Origin: Pterobdella sp. o SKG-2022
Lineage: Eukaryota > Annelida > Clitellata > Hirudinida > Piscicolidae
Length of the DNA stretch: 64,000 nt
Direction of reading: 5' to 3'
NCBI GenBank assembly: GCA_964035795.1
Contig: OZ038322.1
Span: 11,610,038 to 11,674,037, forward strand
Positions 52,220 to 64,000 of this stretch are shown here, one piece after another (the stretch's first letter is position 1; every line of letters begins with the position of its first letter). The notes below the pieces were generated by a model. That model did no database searches, had not been told where the DNA came from, and saw only the letters and a list, made by a program, of their open reading frames with translations. The position numbers were made by a program, and so were the translations under genes.

Positions 52220-53927
52220 TTAATTTTTTGATGAGTCTTAAAAATCCAAGAAGATTATTATTTATATTAATAAGTTCGAGAGCTTATAAGATTTGTTCAA
52301 TTCAGGCTCAAACTTTCCACAAAAATAACCAAAATATGAGCTACATAGATCTCAAATAAACTTTTAAACATTTAAATTGGCATGATGATTATCCGTAAAG
52401 AAAATAAACATATTCTTTTAAAAGATAAACATGTACCCGGTAAAAAGACTATGCATAGTTCGAAACAACATTAACCGAATTTTTAACAAAATTAATGTCT
52501 TATTTTTGAAACATGAGTTTTCGAATTTTTTATTTGGAAAAATTAAGCAAAAACTTCAAAATAATTTTTGTGTTAACAAATGTTGAATAGCATTTATCAA
52601 AAATTGAAGATTAGATCTTAATCAAAAAGCTAAATAAACTCAATGCCAAAAAAAGTTCTCCCAAATATCATAATTTAAAAAATAAGTTTATCGCAGATTT
52701 CACAACAATTTCAGTATAAATAGTTTTTAAATGTAGCTTCAACCAAAAATGATTTTGACAGCATTAAATGATGAAAATATTCTTAATACTGTATTATGAC
52801 ATATATTTCTTGATTGTTAAGTACAACTTTAAGAAAAAATCGTTGATATATGCATACAAAAACTTATTTGATTGGAGGTGAATTCAAGACTAGAACAACA
52901 ATGATTGAACTTCAAATATAAAAATTTTACATTACAAAGTTTTAAATATGACTGCAAAAGTGATATCATTTTAATAATAGAATAAACATTGTGGAATTCC
53001 AAGAAATATAAAGCTTAAAAATTTATGCAAGGTTTTTTACTGTGCATTTTCAACCAGACACAGTTGTCATTTGATGTTTATGTTATAACTGTGATTCGAA
53101 AAGCTAAAATTCATATTCAAAAGTTTTATAATTAAAATACCAGGTTTTTCGCGAGGTGAACTTTAAATATCAACAAGCTTAACCTACTTAATGCCAACGC
53201 CCTTCATAATGTAATTTCACCTTACGAAAAGCTTCGTACATTAAATGAAAAATTTTAAAGAGAGTTAGTATTCTTATACTAATGTTAAAATGCATATAAC
53301 TTTTAAATGAAGTCTGTTGGCAAGTACTTGAAAACATTGCTATAAAGTTTGCTTGTGAAATTTCAATGAAACTCGATAAAGAAAAATCTTATATTATATA
53401 ATCATTATTACCAATTGTTTGAAAAAATCATTGGAAATTAGTAGAGATTTCTAAAGTTATGTTTCATGCAATTTCTGAATTTGATAAAATAAAAATTAAA
53501 AAAGTTTCAATAGCTTTGAAAGCTTTGGAATGGGGAGTAAATAGATAGCTTTGAAAGCTTTGGAATGGGGAGTAAATAGATAGCTTTGAAAAAAACTCAG
53601 AGAAAAACTAAAATATGAAAATGCAGAAATACAAAGCTAAAAAAATAGAAAAAAAAACAATGTTTAACATCTGTCCATGACTATAATAACGAAAACTTTA
53701 AACGATGATGATGATAATGATGACTAGTAGATGATAATATGATGAAGATGACTAAGTATAATGCAATCAGTTGACTTTGTATAACACTAAACACACGTTG
53801 AACATTTCATGGTATAAAACGAAATTCTTTTTTATTTTCTTTGGTTTCACGTTTACTTTAAAGTGAAATTGATGTTACTTACATATTATTAGTTTTGTAA
53901 CAGAAGTGTTGAAAATGAGGTGGTCTT
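52220..53927. other. spacer between EXO1 start and formin stop
   Basis: About 1.7 kb, AT-rich. It should contain the EXO1 promoter and the formin 3' UTR. The only structured elements I see are the 35-base duplication at 53510 and a GAT-rich low-complexity run at about 53702-53750. Confidence 0.6.
53510..53591. repeat. 35-bp tandem duplication
   Basis: Unit ATAGCTTTGAAAGCTTTGGA plus 15 more bases occurs twice without mismatch (53510-53544, 53545-53579), followed by the first 12 bases of a third copy. Intergenic. Perfect identity suggests a recent duplication or an assembly artefact. Confidence 0.95.
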
Positions 53928-56900
53928 CTAGATCATTCCTCTGCTGGCTAGCTTGGCTTTCTGTTTAATAAAATAACTTTGAAGATGGTTTTCAAAAAAA
54001 AAAATCTATTAATTGACTACACAGCTTGGGAATTCAAAACAATAAGAATCTAACGCACCAATCCTGATTTGCTCACAGGAGCTGTAACAAAAGAGTTTTT
54101 CTTGCCATCCTTCAGTTTTTTCACTCGCCTCTGAGCTTCATCTTGCCTAAAAAAATTGAATTGCTTGCAATAAAATTGTAAAGAAAATTTTTAAAAATAA
54201 TTTTATTTCATATTAACCATAATTTCCAAGCTAAGTACAAAAAGATATGATGTAATGTGGTATTTATATATAACACGCTTTTCATGTAGTTCTAAAGCTC
54301 TCGCTACAAAATTAATGTAACAAAAACATAATGTGGAATAGATGCTAACAGTTGGTCGAGATGAAAACCAATAACTTCATATAATTAATCTAATGTTCTA
54401 CCAGCTGGTTTTACAATTTTTTTTTACCTTTCTTTGGTAATTTTCTGCATCTCTTTTTTCCAAACGTCTTTGAAATCCTGGCAGAATGCAAGCCAAAGCC
54501 CAAAGAAGTATTTAGGCGTGACTACAGATTCACCTGTCTTGGGTTGCACAGCAAAGAACTCCACACACGACTCAAACCTGGAAAGCAACTACAATTGAAA
54601 GTATTGTTTCAGAAAAATTATATAATTCATCTATTCAAATAAGTGGTATTAAATATGTTAATATGCGTCAAAGATGTTTTTAATTAAAAAAGGGATAGAA
54701 AAACCTAAAAAATCTGGCACTCTTGCGGTAAAAAAAGAATTAAAAAAGGATCAAGCGTATTTTGAGTAGCTCTACTATGTTGAAAAAATAATTTAATGTA
54801 TTAAAACAAAAACTCACTTTTTCTTCACTTCAGAAATACTCATATGCTGCTCCTCAAGCTTGTTTTTGGCTATTGAAATAAAAAAAGCTATGATCTAAAA
54901 ATCTACAAGACATAAATTTATCAAATTCAAATTTTCTCTTGCCTAAACGGAATTATTATTTCAGAAACCAGGAGCTTGAAATTTTTTCTATTTTTGAATT
55001 CTTCATCTATGACATTCTTTATAATAACAAAACAGCTCATGGCTACCTGAAAAGACTTTAAATAGCTAAGATAAAGTATTAACCTTGGTCAGTGAATTCA
55101 GTCATACGGCTTTGAAATGGCTCAATGTCCTCTGCAGATGAGGCCTCTAATACTCCTTGCACCTTCTGCTTGCATACTGTTTATATATTATTGGTACATT
55201 ATAACCGTCCAACCCATGCTTGTGATTATACGCGCGTAAAAAAAGAGCCATAGTGAAGTTATGTTACGTTTTATTGACAAAATATACCGTATTAGGTCTT
55301 AAAGAATTATACCTCTTAAAGAAGATTCAAGTTTGGCGTATTCACTTTCAAGGTCTTCGAAATTAACGTTTGCTGCCTGCAAGACATCGCTAGGATCAGG
55401 GATAGGTAATCTTATTTGGGTTGACGGTTGCTGTAAGGATGGAGAAAGAAGATGAGGCTGTTTGTTAGTTATTGTAGGACTTGTGCTAGGAGATCTTTGT
55501 TGCAATGCATACTGATTCTTTATGTATTTCTTCACCAGGTAGTCAAGGAGGCTTGAAGAATTATCCTATAGTGTTTAAATAATATCCATATTAGATTATA
55601 CTGCTGTAGGCGTCCCAGTAGCTGGGGTATACAGCAGTCGGCTAATAAAAGCCATTTTTAGTTGGGACAAAGTTTTCATAGAACTGCCAGCCCAAGCTAA
55701 CGTCCAACTTGAAACTATCGGATTTCAAAAACCGCCGTTCCCACACTTGGGCAGTTTGCCTTGCCGTTTTCAATAAAGAATGATCCTCCGCCAAGCCAAA
55801 TGACAACGATACCAGAATATCAGTTTGTCGATACCTGTTACCGAAGTCTACTGTTATCCAGGTTATAACAGGAAAGCAGTCTCAAATTGGAGACGCTGTC
55901 TTCGGTGCAGTTTAACGTCATGCCCAAGACTAGCATAGATTAATTTTATTCTAATGTCTATATGGATCAAAAAAGCACTTTTAAGCTGATACAAAAACTT
56001 GTCATAATTAAAAGTAAAATCCTGACGAAAACACATTTATCATCCAGATTTGGAATTTTGAATAAGTATGCCATTTACTCCTAATACCATAATTAGTGTG
56101 CTAAAACTAAAAAACAAATACCCCTTAATAGAATTTTGTGGAAAAATGAACAAAAATATTACTTTGGTTTTGACATCCTTGAGTTTGGATAGGATATCCA
56201 AGGCGAACCCATCAGCCTGTCCCCTAGTGGTGCCTGTGGGCGTTGTAGACGTGTCATGTGTTACAATGTTTAATCAACTGATATATTTATCCTTGTTGTG
56301 CAAAAAAACTACTCTGGTTCTAAGCAATATTTAAGAACTGATTATTTGATAAATTGTGAATCATGAAAAAATTTTTTTCAACTTGATAATTAACTGATAA
56401 TAAGATATTGAAAAAATGCCCTTAAAATAAACCCAAAATTTCAACGGAATTAAAACATTATAACTAATCATTAAAATGTATTTGAATCACAATAATCATT
56501 TACGTCGATATTATGAAAAAATTTAGTGCATTTATTAACCAAAAATAGCTAGCATTTTCGGTAAGTATAGCCTTACCATAATACGATAGCATAAAATTAG
56601 TGTGTTGAAATTATTGGTATTTATAGCATTTGAATCACCTCCATTCATGTGGTTTCCAAAAGCCAGGATCATGCCTATGATGCTATGCACTTCTTTACTG
56701 TTCATCAACATCTTTGAAACACATACGTTGGAACAATTCATTTTTCAAAGCTATTTATAATTTCAAGTAATAAAAACTGAACTATTAATAACCACCTCGA
56801 ACACTGCTCTGACATTCACCAATCTTTGTTCTATTGTGGAAATTGATTCAGTGAAGGTAGTTTGAAATATGAAACAATAGCATCGGTCAGCAAAGTTTGC

Positions 56901-59900
56901 TATTATTGAAACGTCCAATATGAACCTGTAAAAGAAACAATAGAGGATATTTATCAATTAAATCATTTGATGAGACAGGCCCAGATGTTTCGGTTGCCAA
57001 TGCATTTGCAATCGTTGTGATTTTTTATTTCCATTTTTTTAAATTGAAAAAAAAAATCATTTCATTAAAAATTTTTTAGATGTTTAGAGATGAAATCGGT
57101 CGCTCAATAATAAGGTTACCCAGACCGTTAAATAATATAATAAGTATAAATGATTAATTGCAATCTAACTGTTCAGGTCTATCTAAAACACAGTCTGGAT
57201 GGGTGTCTACATAGTTCTTCACCAATGCCATCTCCTCAGGCTCAGGTCTCTATTGAATGTATATGACATTATCATTAGTACTATTGTAATATATTTAGTG
57301 TTACTAAATTTTGTAGAGACATCGTAATATCTTTTCATTGAATTCAAGAATGAGCATTTTCATAGATATAATCTATTTTAAAACCTTATTGTGAAACTTT
57401 AGTTACTGAATTTTTACTTATCGAAGATTATAGTTGTAAATAAAGTGTATAAAAATGCTCATTTTTAAAGAATTGAACGAAAAATTATCACCGAATTTGA
57501 AAATATCTTAACGAATGATATTATACTTATTTCCTTTCTCACAAATGTATTTAACACGTAAACTTTATGGTGTTTTATATTCTATTGATTTTCATATCAG
57601 AAACAATGAACTGAAGTCGCAAATAATCAAGTGCATATACCTGTTCATAGAAAGCAATGAGGTTCTCCATTGAGAGAGCAGAGAGGTCAAACTCCAACAG
57701 AGCTTAATGATAAGTTTAAGCATATTAAGATAATAAAACTATCGATCAGTTTAAAAAAAATGTATTTAAGAAACAATATAGGTTTATTAGTAACAAAAAA
57801 ACTCCTAGTAAATTAATTTGTGAGTTCATGGTAGGATGGAAACGGGCGTAAAACGATGATAATGAGTTAGTTTTAAGATAAGCTTTGCACAGTTAATGAA
57901 ACCTTAGTTTTTTTTTCAATACCCTAAGTGATTTATATAGAACGTTTCATAAGTTGAAATAAAAGTTAAAGATAAAAGCCTTAGTTTGTTTAAAAATTAT
58001 ACAACTGGGATTTTTTGAACAATACAAGATAATTGAAAACAATTACTTAATTTTGTGTAATAAGTAACCCAAAATAAACAAATATAACATTCTAAATAGA
58101 ATAATCTCAATAACAACTTCACAGTAATTCATGTTTTATGACAAGGCCTAACTGATCGAAAATTGTAGTTTTTTTTGAATAAATGCATCTTAACTCCTCA
58201 TTTTAAATTTAAAATCAAAATTTTTTTAATAAATATGAAAAAAACAATGAACTCAATATAACTACATATATTTAAACATATATATTGAAAGGAATACCGT
58301 TTTCTATGTCTGCAACATTGAGATGTAGAGAAGTGATGAAGATGGCTAGGGCTTGTGATCGTTTGTTATCTAACAGCTTGACGTACTAAAAAGATCATTT
58401 GAGATTATTTAGTACCAAGTCATTGTTGTATTTTTTTTACAACTAAATCAATCAAGCGATACTGATTTTTTGAAAAAGACTGAAGTTAATAAGTTTTAGC
58501 TTATTTTGATTATCCGACTGATAAGTTTTTTTTTGAAATAATTGATTACATAAATTGTTATTTCAATAATTCAAATTTTAAATCTTCAAAAAATTAGAAG
58601 TTTATGGTTGATTTTTACTATGAAATAAGCAGTTGAGACTAAATTTATGATTTCCTGCATACACCAATGCTCACTTCTTTGGATTTTTTGGCAACGTTGA
58701 GTTTGTTAGGAGATGACTTCTTTTTCGAAACAGCTTTAGAAAACAAATTCTCAAATTCACCTAGGTCTATGACTGGTTCTTCTAGAGTCTCCCATAATAT
58801 TTCTTTACTACCAAGACTGAAAATAAACCATTAAGCCAAATTCAGTCAAATTTATATTTAATAAGTAACATATCTACTAAATTCGTTAGTTGGAATTTGT
58901 CATTCAAATGTGACCAAAATTAAAATAAATGCAAAGTATAAGTCAGCAAACGTGTTGAAATTTTACTGATGGCTTACCATGGTGAATTTGTATTGGGGAA
59001 AGAAGTTGATGGAATTTGAATTTTTTTCCAAAACAATGGTTTCATGCTTTGATTGGGTGTCACTAGAGGTCGCTTAGCTGCTCATGAGAAGTTTATTCAT
59101 CTCTTAACGTGTATTTAAAAATCATTGCTTTTTTTTAATGATAAAAAAATATAATATTAAATAAATAATTTGAATATATAATGATATAAATTTTTTAAAG
59201 CTTCAAATGGAACAGTTTTAAGATCCTTTTAAAAAATTCAAGTTTTGATAACTCCAATCTTATAATAAAAACTAGCAAGTGTATGAGCAAACAAAACAAC
59301 ATCAAAATACATTGTTGAGAGTTGGCATGAGTAGTTGGCAAGCCTGGTGGTGGTGGTGGCATTCCTGGAACTGCAGGAGCACCAGGCATGGGTGGAGGAG
59401 GTGGGATTGCTGACAAAGGTGGAGGGGGTGGGATAGAAGGTGGAGGTGGTGGAAGGGGTATGTTTGATGGTGGGAGTGGTGGAGGTGGTGGTATAGCAGT
59501 TGTAGGTGGCTGAGATTGTGCTGGAGTATCCGATGTAGGTGAAGGCGCATCACATGGTAGTGGTGGTGCTATAGGAGCTATTAATTGCTCTCTTGATACT
59601 TCAATAACTCTTTCAGTGGTGGGTTCAAAAGAAGTGAATATTAATGGTGTCGATACAGATGAAAGTTGAGCATTGGTGAATTCAGTAGTTTTGATGCAGG
59701 GAGGCACGATTCCCACAGGAACGTTCGACGATGTTGCAGATGTTGTTGACGTTTTAGAAGCACATATTGTGAAATCTGAAGTCATATGAGGTATAGAAGT
59801 TGTAACTGAAGGCATTGTTGTTGATGGCGATAATGATGTTGAGGTAGACACTCCCAATCCTAAGCTACTATACAAAAAAGCTTTCAATTCTTCTATAGGC

Positions 59901-62900
59901 GATGTAGCTCTTTCACATAGCGACTTTCTTGAGCCCATGCTTGCTGTATCGTCATTTCTTTCTTCGTCAACTTGAAGTCCGACATCATATGACAGTTTTT
60001 GTGTATAGTTTTCAGCAGTGGTTTGGCTTGAAGCGTCAATTTTCATATCTCTCTTCTTCTCTAGACTGTCTTTATCTATTGTCAAACTTGCTATACTTGA
60101 CAAAACCTGGTGAAAGGTATAAACAGATTTCGAATATTTTTTCAACAATATTAAAATTTTTATAAATTTAAATAACTCATTGTGATCAACCTTATATTTT
60201 TCTACTTCTTGCTCTAACTCTATAATCCTATTGTTCAGTGTAGTGCTCAAAAGCTGGTTTTCCTTTTGTATCTTCTGCAATACCGCTTCATACTTCTGGT
60301 AAAATATATCATAAAATGTATTGATAATAGTATAAATTATAAAATTTTTTCCCATCATTATATCATTCTATGTACTACCATAGAGCCGAATAAATAAATT
60401 AATACAATCGAGAAAAAACACAAAATTCATTTTAATATTGATGTAGTCATTTGATAATAGAAGGTATTAAAGTTACCAAAAATTTAAAAGGAATAAAATA
60501 TATATAAATCTTGTGATTATCATTTTTAATTGATTGTAGGTTCTACTCATAAAAGAGTACATTCAACAACACTGCATCAAACCTTCGCCAAATCAATATT
60601 ATCCGTCTTTTTCTCTTTTTCATTAAAAATCTCCTTTTCACTTTCCCTATTACTGATAGGAAACTTAAATGGTGTTTCATTGACAGGTGCTGAATGGATG
60701 CTGTTGTGCAACCCGTTAGTTGATGAAGTGGACGCCAAACTATTCAAAGAGGATACTGATTTATTGTCGGATTTATCAATCAACGATGAAGTCATTAGAG
60801 AATTAAGTTTTCCAGGTAGGTAGCTGTTGGCTGAGGGCATGGCTACTGTGTGTGCCCAATAATACATCACGTCTGGCTGTGTGGTCAGTGTCAACTCAAA
60901 ACTATTAGGAAAGTATTTTAATAATTTAAATATTTTCAAATTCTTAATAAAAAAAACACAATTTATAGAAAATCTTTAGACACATAATGAACATATCACA
61001 TTTTTTAGATCGACCATTATTCGTCCCATATTGGGGTTTCGTTAGTTCAACAGATGTTTTACACTGCACTACTCCTTGTCACTAAATGTCGGCCCACGCG
61101 GGATGGAGCTTGGAAACTTTAGTTAATTATTCTAATGCTCTACCACTGAGCTATACGGGTCAACATACCACATAAATCTAAATTCAAGTTTTAACAAGAA
61201 ACCTTGAAAATTTCCTGTTGAATACTGGATGTTTCCATAGACTTGATGACACTAGCAGCCAGCAGAGATGTGCACAATTGAATAGACAACAGTCTCAAAT
61301 CGCTAGGGGTGAGTTGATTCAGAACTGATCTGGAATTCAGTAAGGACTCTTGGAAAGAAGATCCTAGCCAAGATATCAGCATTTGACCTAAGGGGTAGGT
61401 AAAGGAGTTGAAGTGTTTATGATTGGTCAATCTATTTAACAATATATTATTGTAAATAAAAACAAACTATGAAAAACAAGCAAGGTAAAGTATGGCTGTT
61501 TCTTTTATAATAATAATCCTTATTATTAATGTTATTATCATTATTAATTTTCGGCACCTCAGTTGCTTTCCTTGGCGCTATATAAGCTGCAATTATTATT
61601 ATTATAATTGTTGTTGTTATATATATTGGATTAAATCTTTATGTGCCGAAAAACTGAGATACACTTGTTTAAGTTTGCTGGTACTATTTAAGTCTTAATT
61701 AAACAATTTTTTTTTCAATTTGCACATTTTCAGTTCAAGCTAATTTCCAACTTTGTAATTATCAAAATTCAAGATTCTTCATTCTCACACTTGGACAGTT
61801 TGCTTTATCATTGTCAATTAAGATCATTCGCCAAGCCAAACAACAATGCCAGAATATTACCATGCTTATTTTCGATACCAGATTCTGCTGTTATCCAGTT
61901 CATAGCACAGAAGCAGTCTTTAACTACTGGTTTTAGGTTTCCTGCTGTCTTTACCCAAAACTCAAAAAAGTAGATGCAAAATTATTGTTTGAAGAATATT
62001 TAAAATTTTATGAAATGTTTCAAACTTGATACCTTCAAATTTTTCGAGTTGTTTGAAGTCAAGTTTCTCAGGTACAATTCTAGGATACTGAATGATCTCA
62101 TCTAGAGCAATTTGAGATAAACTGTTTATTGATGAACGCACTTTACTGTTTTCTATTGAATGAGAGTTTTTGTTCGAGTTAGTATTCTGTGAATGACCTT
62201 TTTTTCTTGACACTGTGCATAGAAATAAAATTTTATAAATTTAAAACTAATTTTAAAATAAATTCAAAAAAATATTTCATAATAAAATAAACTTTGATAA
62301 TTTTTAGTTTTTTGCCAATGATTACTAAGAGTTATTTCAAAAAACATGTTACTAAGCTAATTTCCTAAGAGTAAAACCTTTTGTTTTTTCCTTGTGTTTT
62401 TTGTCAGAATATCCTGCACCTGAATCTTTGTCACTTTGATTGAATGCAAGTTCTGAAGAGTATGTGCCATCATCAAAAACATCTGCAGTAGCTTCCATTC
62501 CAGATTCAAGAGAAAACCCAAATTTTGATGCAGGAGTATTGAAGTTTTGCGAAGAGGCATTTTTATCACTCACTTTAGTTAATGTTGCATTTTTTGAATC
62601 AATAGGTATAGTGTTTTTATATTTTCCAGAAGTGGAGAGTAATCTAGATGTCAAAATATATGGTTTTGTCTCAACCTGCTTATGTTTATTTTTGTATGTT
62701 TCTTCTTTTGCTAAAGGACTCTGAGGTAATGTTTCTGAAGAAATATTATTATAATTGTCTCTGAGTGCATCATCTACTGGTGTGATGGTGCGAGAAGAGA
62801 GAGCTGTTGATGGCCGATCACTGTTAACACTTAACACAGAGCCATTCTCAGCAGCTGACAAATATTCTTCTCCAGGACTATAACTTGATTGAGCATCAAG

Positions 62901-63464
62901 ATATATATCTCTACCAAAATCATTCTTTTTATCAGACTCATCATTAGGATTATTCATGCTTGAAACTGATAAAAAAGAAGTTTTATCAAAGTTCAAAGTT
63001 GTTGGCTGTAAATGAGATTTTTCTTCACATGAAGCTTCATAAAATCTTTGCAAAGATTCATTAGAATCATTTTTCTTCTTTAGTTTTTCTTCATTTTTCC
63101 AATAACTTTCAGAGTTTTTAATGAGTTGTTTATTTCCTTTATCAATGTCTTTTTGATCAACTTTTTTGATAAGTGGTTTTTCGTCTTTCAATTTTTGAAT
63201 GGAAACATTATCTGTTGAATCTTTGCCACTGACATCCAACTTGCTTATTTTCTTATTGTAAGAAGATTTTGGTGTAATCGATAGATCTTCCTCCGTTCCG
63301 CATTTTTTGTTTTTTCCTCCTCTAGATTTAGATTTATTTTTTGACCCGAAACTTTTGAAAAGTTTGTTCTTTGGATGTCCATTTTTTCCGTCGGTACTCA
63401 ACAGTTCACTTGAGCCTCTGTTGGATTTTGGCTCCGAAAACTGGTGACTTCCTTGTTGACCCAT
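53928..63464 (-). CDS. FMN2: FMN1/FMN2/Cappuccino-type formin actin nucleator
   Basis: Twenty exons: 62378-63464, 62033-62212, 61203-61387, 60583-60894, 60191-60295, 59311-60106, 58978-59077, 58675-58816, 58298-58385, 57641-57702, 57170-57249, 56796-56925, 56639-56711, 56163-56233, 55313-55565, 55084-55176, 54818-54869, 54428-54577, 54059-54146, 53928-53960; 1,359 residues. The N-terminus MGQQGS fits the N-myristoylation pattern (Gly2, Ser6), and FMN2 also starts with MG. Then a long Ser/Lys-rich region, PEKLDFKQLEKFEGQML, PDVMYYWAH, a coiled coil (about 589-623), the FH1 domain with polyproline runs (about 800-885; profilin binding) and FH2 from KRPLVTPNQSMKPLFWKKI through WETLEEP, LLDNKRSQALAI, ILAFGNHMNGG, RGQADGFALDILSKLKDVKT to YFFGLWLAFCQDFKDVWKKE. 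The basic tail ends SGLKAKLASRGMI, resembling the Spir-binding FSI end of FMN1/2 (SGIKAKI). It nucleates and elongates unbranched actin, probably with Spire. FMN1 versus FMN2 cannot be separated here. Confidence 0.95.
55597..55940. repeat. dispersed repeat, copy 1 (formin intron)
   Basis: Stands out by higher GC content. Blocks CACACTTGGGCAGTTTGCC, CGCCAAGCCAAA, ACCAGAATAT, CTGTTATCCAG and AAAGCAGTCT recur in the same order at 61735-61965. Its end TTTAACGTCATGCCC is shared with the tandem array at 40426. No coding frame recognised. Likely a non-autonomous element. Confidence 0.8.
57337..57486. repeat. hairpin (foldback, MITE-like) repeat in formin intron
   Basis: AATGAGCATTTTCATAGATA at about 57349 faces its imperfect reverse complement TATAAAAATGCTCATTTTTA at about 57448. 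The inner right arm carries ACTTATCGAAGATTATAGTT, the family sequence shared with the copies at 50529 and 49960. Confidence 0.75.
58128..58245. repeat. partial copy of the dispersed hairpin repeat (formin intron)
   Basis: Shows TTTATGACAAGGCC, CTGATCGAAAATTGTAGTTT and AATAAATGCATCTTAACTCC in family order. The left arm is not well preserved. Less certain than the copies at 50443 and 57337. Confidence 0.55.
61010..61165 (-). repeat. tRNA-derived SINE-like element
   Basis: On the minus strand the sequence begins ACCCGTATAGCTCAGTGG, containing a perfect pol III box A (TAGCTCAGTGG), followed after about 35 bases by a degenerate box B-like AGCTCCATCC and a non-tRNA body. The 3' half cannot close a tRNA acceptor stem, so this is not a functional tRNA. 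It lies in the formin intron between the exons at 61203 and 60894. Confidence 0.55.
61735..61965. repeat. dispersed repeat, copy 2 (formin intron)
   Basis: Collinear with 55690-55900 in the same orientation: CACACTTGGACAGTTTGC, CGCCAAGCCAAACAACAATG, CCAGAATAT, TCGATACCAGATTCTG, CTGTTATCCAG and AGAAGCAGTCT. An ATT/TTG-rich run at 61535-61630 precedes it. Confidence 0.8.
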
Positions 63465-63724
63465 TAGAAAGTTTTCAAATTCAAAAATTTTTTTAGCTTA
63501 TATTACATATTGGAATTTTTTTAGGTAAACAAGAGGAGTGATTGGAGTTAAATTGAAATATAATTTTAATAAGTGATGTGCGAACAATGGTATTTAAACT
63601 AGTATTATTTTATACAGTTGACCTTTATAAATACTTCAAAAATTTCATTTAAACTAAGTTCGCAATTATTCATCAGTTTTTGATTAACAAGCTGCTAAAA
63701 GCCTAACTTGATTTCAACCTAAGA
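63465..63724. promoter_or_regulatory. short divergent upstream region of formin and a small ORF
   Basis: 260 bases lie between the formin start (minus, 63464) and the plus-strand ATG at 63725. A promoter for the formin must start here or just beyond. No specific motif can be named. Confidence 0.4.
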
Positions 63725-63913
63725 ATGAATGGAAAGGTGCCAGCGAAAAGAGCTATAAATATAATCTTAAAAAAATTAAAACCCAAACATGCTGGTTATA
63801 AAGGAATATCAATGGTCATATTACTAACTGCACTTACTGAAAATCTGCACAACTACGCTAAAAGCTTTGAAATACCGCTAGAGCTGTGCACCAAAGAGGA
63901 GTTTCAGAACTAG
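63725..63913 (+). CDS. hypothetical 62-residue protein
   Basis: Open frame from ATG at 63725 to TAG at 63911-63913. The product is basic in its first third (NGKVPAKRAINIILKKLKPK) with a mildly hydrophobic middle (ISMVILLTALT) that is too short and polar to call a firm membrane segment. I recognise no family. An AATAAA at 63937-63942, 24 bases after the stop, fits a genuine short mRNA. It is divergent from the formin. It could also be the first or only visible exon of a longer gene, or a chance ORF. Confidence 0.4.
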   Translation: MNGKVPAKRAINIILKKLKPKHAGYKGISMVILLTALTENLHNYAKSFEIPLELCTKEEFQN

Positions 63914-64000
63914 TCAGATTGCAGACGACAGAACTAAATAAAGTATGCTGGTTTAAAAAATCTCTAAACATTTGTATGCTTTTATACTACAATAGGTGTA
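63914..64000 (+). terminator. possible polyadenylation signal after the small ORF
   Basis: AATAAA at 63937-63942 is followed by an A-run at about 63955. The rest of the stretch is AT-rich without other features. Confidence 0.35.

Noticed and set aside
61100..61165. Functional tRNA gene on the minus strand
   Set aside because: Box A is perfect, but box B is degenerate and the 3' side cannot pair with the 5' acceptor strand.
1..64000. CRISPR arrays, rRNA, operons, bacterial promoters or prophage
   Set aside because: Spliced animal genes throughout; no regularly spaced direct repeats and no rRNA-like blocks.
1..64000. Naming a phylum or species (Hydra, ascidian and mollusc considered)
   Set aside because: AT-richness, PHD-finger LINEs and ARM-TIR-SAM proteins are compatible with several groups; no decisive marker is present.

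Overview
This window looks like nuclear DNA of an invertebrate metazoan. It is strongly AT-rich, and all recognisable proteins are cut into many short exons with GT-AG boundaries. The gene set (PNPLA6, THADA, a RASD-type Ras GTPase, alpha-SNAP, an ARM-TIR-SAM protein, CARHSP1, EXO1, an FMN/Cappuccino formin) is animal. I could not fix the phylum. The introns also hold decayed non-LTR retrotransposons, small hairpin repeats and other dispersed repeats.

Layout, plus strand first: 1-2659 is the 3' end of a neuropathy target esterase gene (PNPLA6/7). 4104-17371 is an apparently whole THADA gene of about 38 exons. 17372-25157 is a gene-poor stretch of nearly 8 kb. 25158-29494 encodes a four-exon RASD-like Ras GTPase of 642 residues, with about 417 residues lying between its G4 and G5 motifs. 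Minus strand: 31139-34474 is complete alpha-SNAP (293 aa), and 36009-42186 is an ARM-TIR-SAM protein (705 aa). A 326-bp gap separates the latter from the divergent plus-strand CARHSP1-like gene at 42513-43048. Minus strand again: 43603-52219 is exonuclease 1 (950 aa), whose largest intron carries retrotransposon debris, and 53928-63464 is an FMN1/FMN2/Cappuccino-type formin (1359 aa). A 62-codon plus-strand ORF at 63725 with its own polyadenylation signal ends the window.

I built exon boundaries by hand from splice consensus, reading-frame continuity and family similarity. For alpha-SNAP, CARHSP1, EXO1, the RASD-like gene, the TIR gene and the formin, the exons add up to a whole number of codons, but individual borders may be off by a few bases. 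The formin needed a one-base adjustment at one border (55312/55313). THADA has two junctions that I could not reconcile in phase. The genes are an ordinary neighbourhood without a shared pathway. The two most unusual products are the ARM-TIR-SAM protein, with a domain order unlike SARM1 and a retained candidate NADase glutamate, and the RASD-like GTPase with its giant internal insertion.
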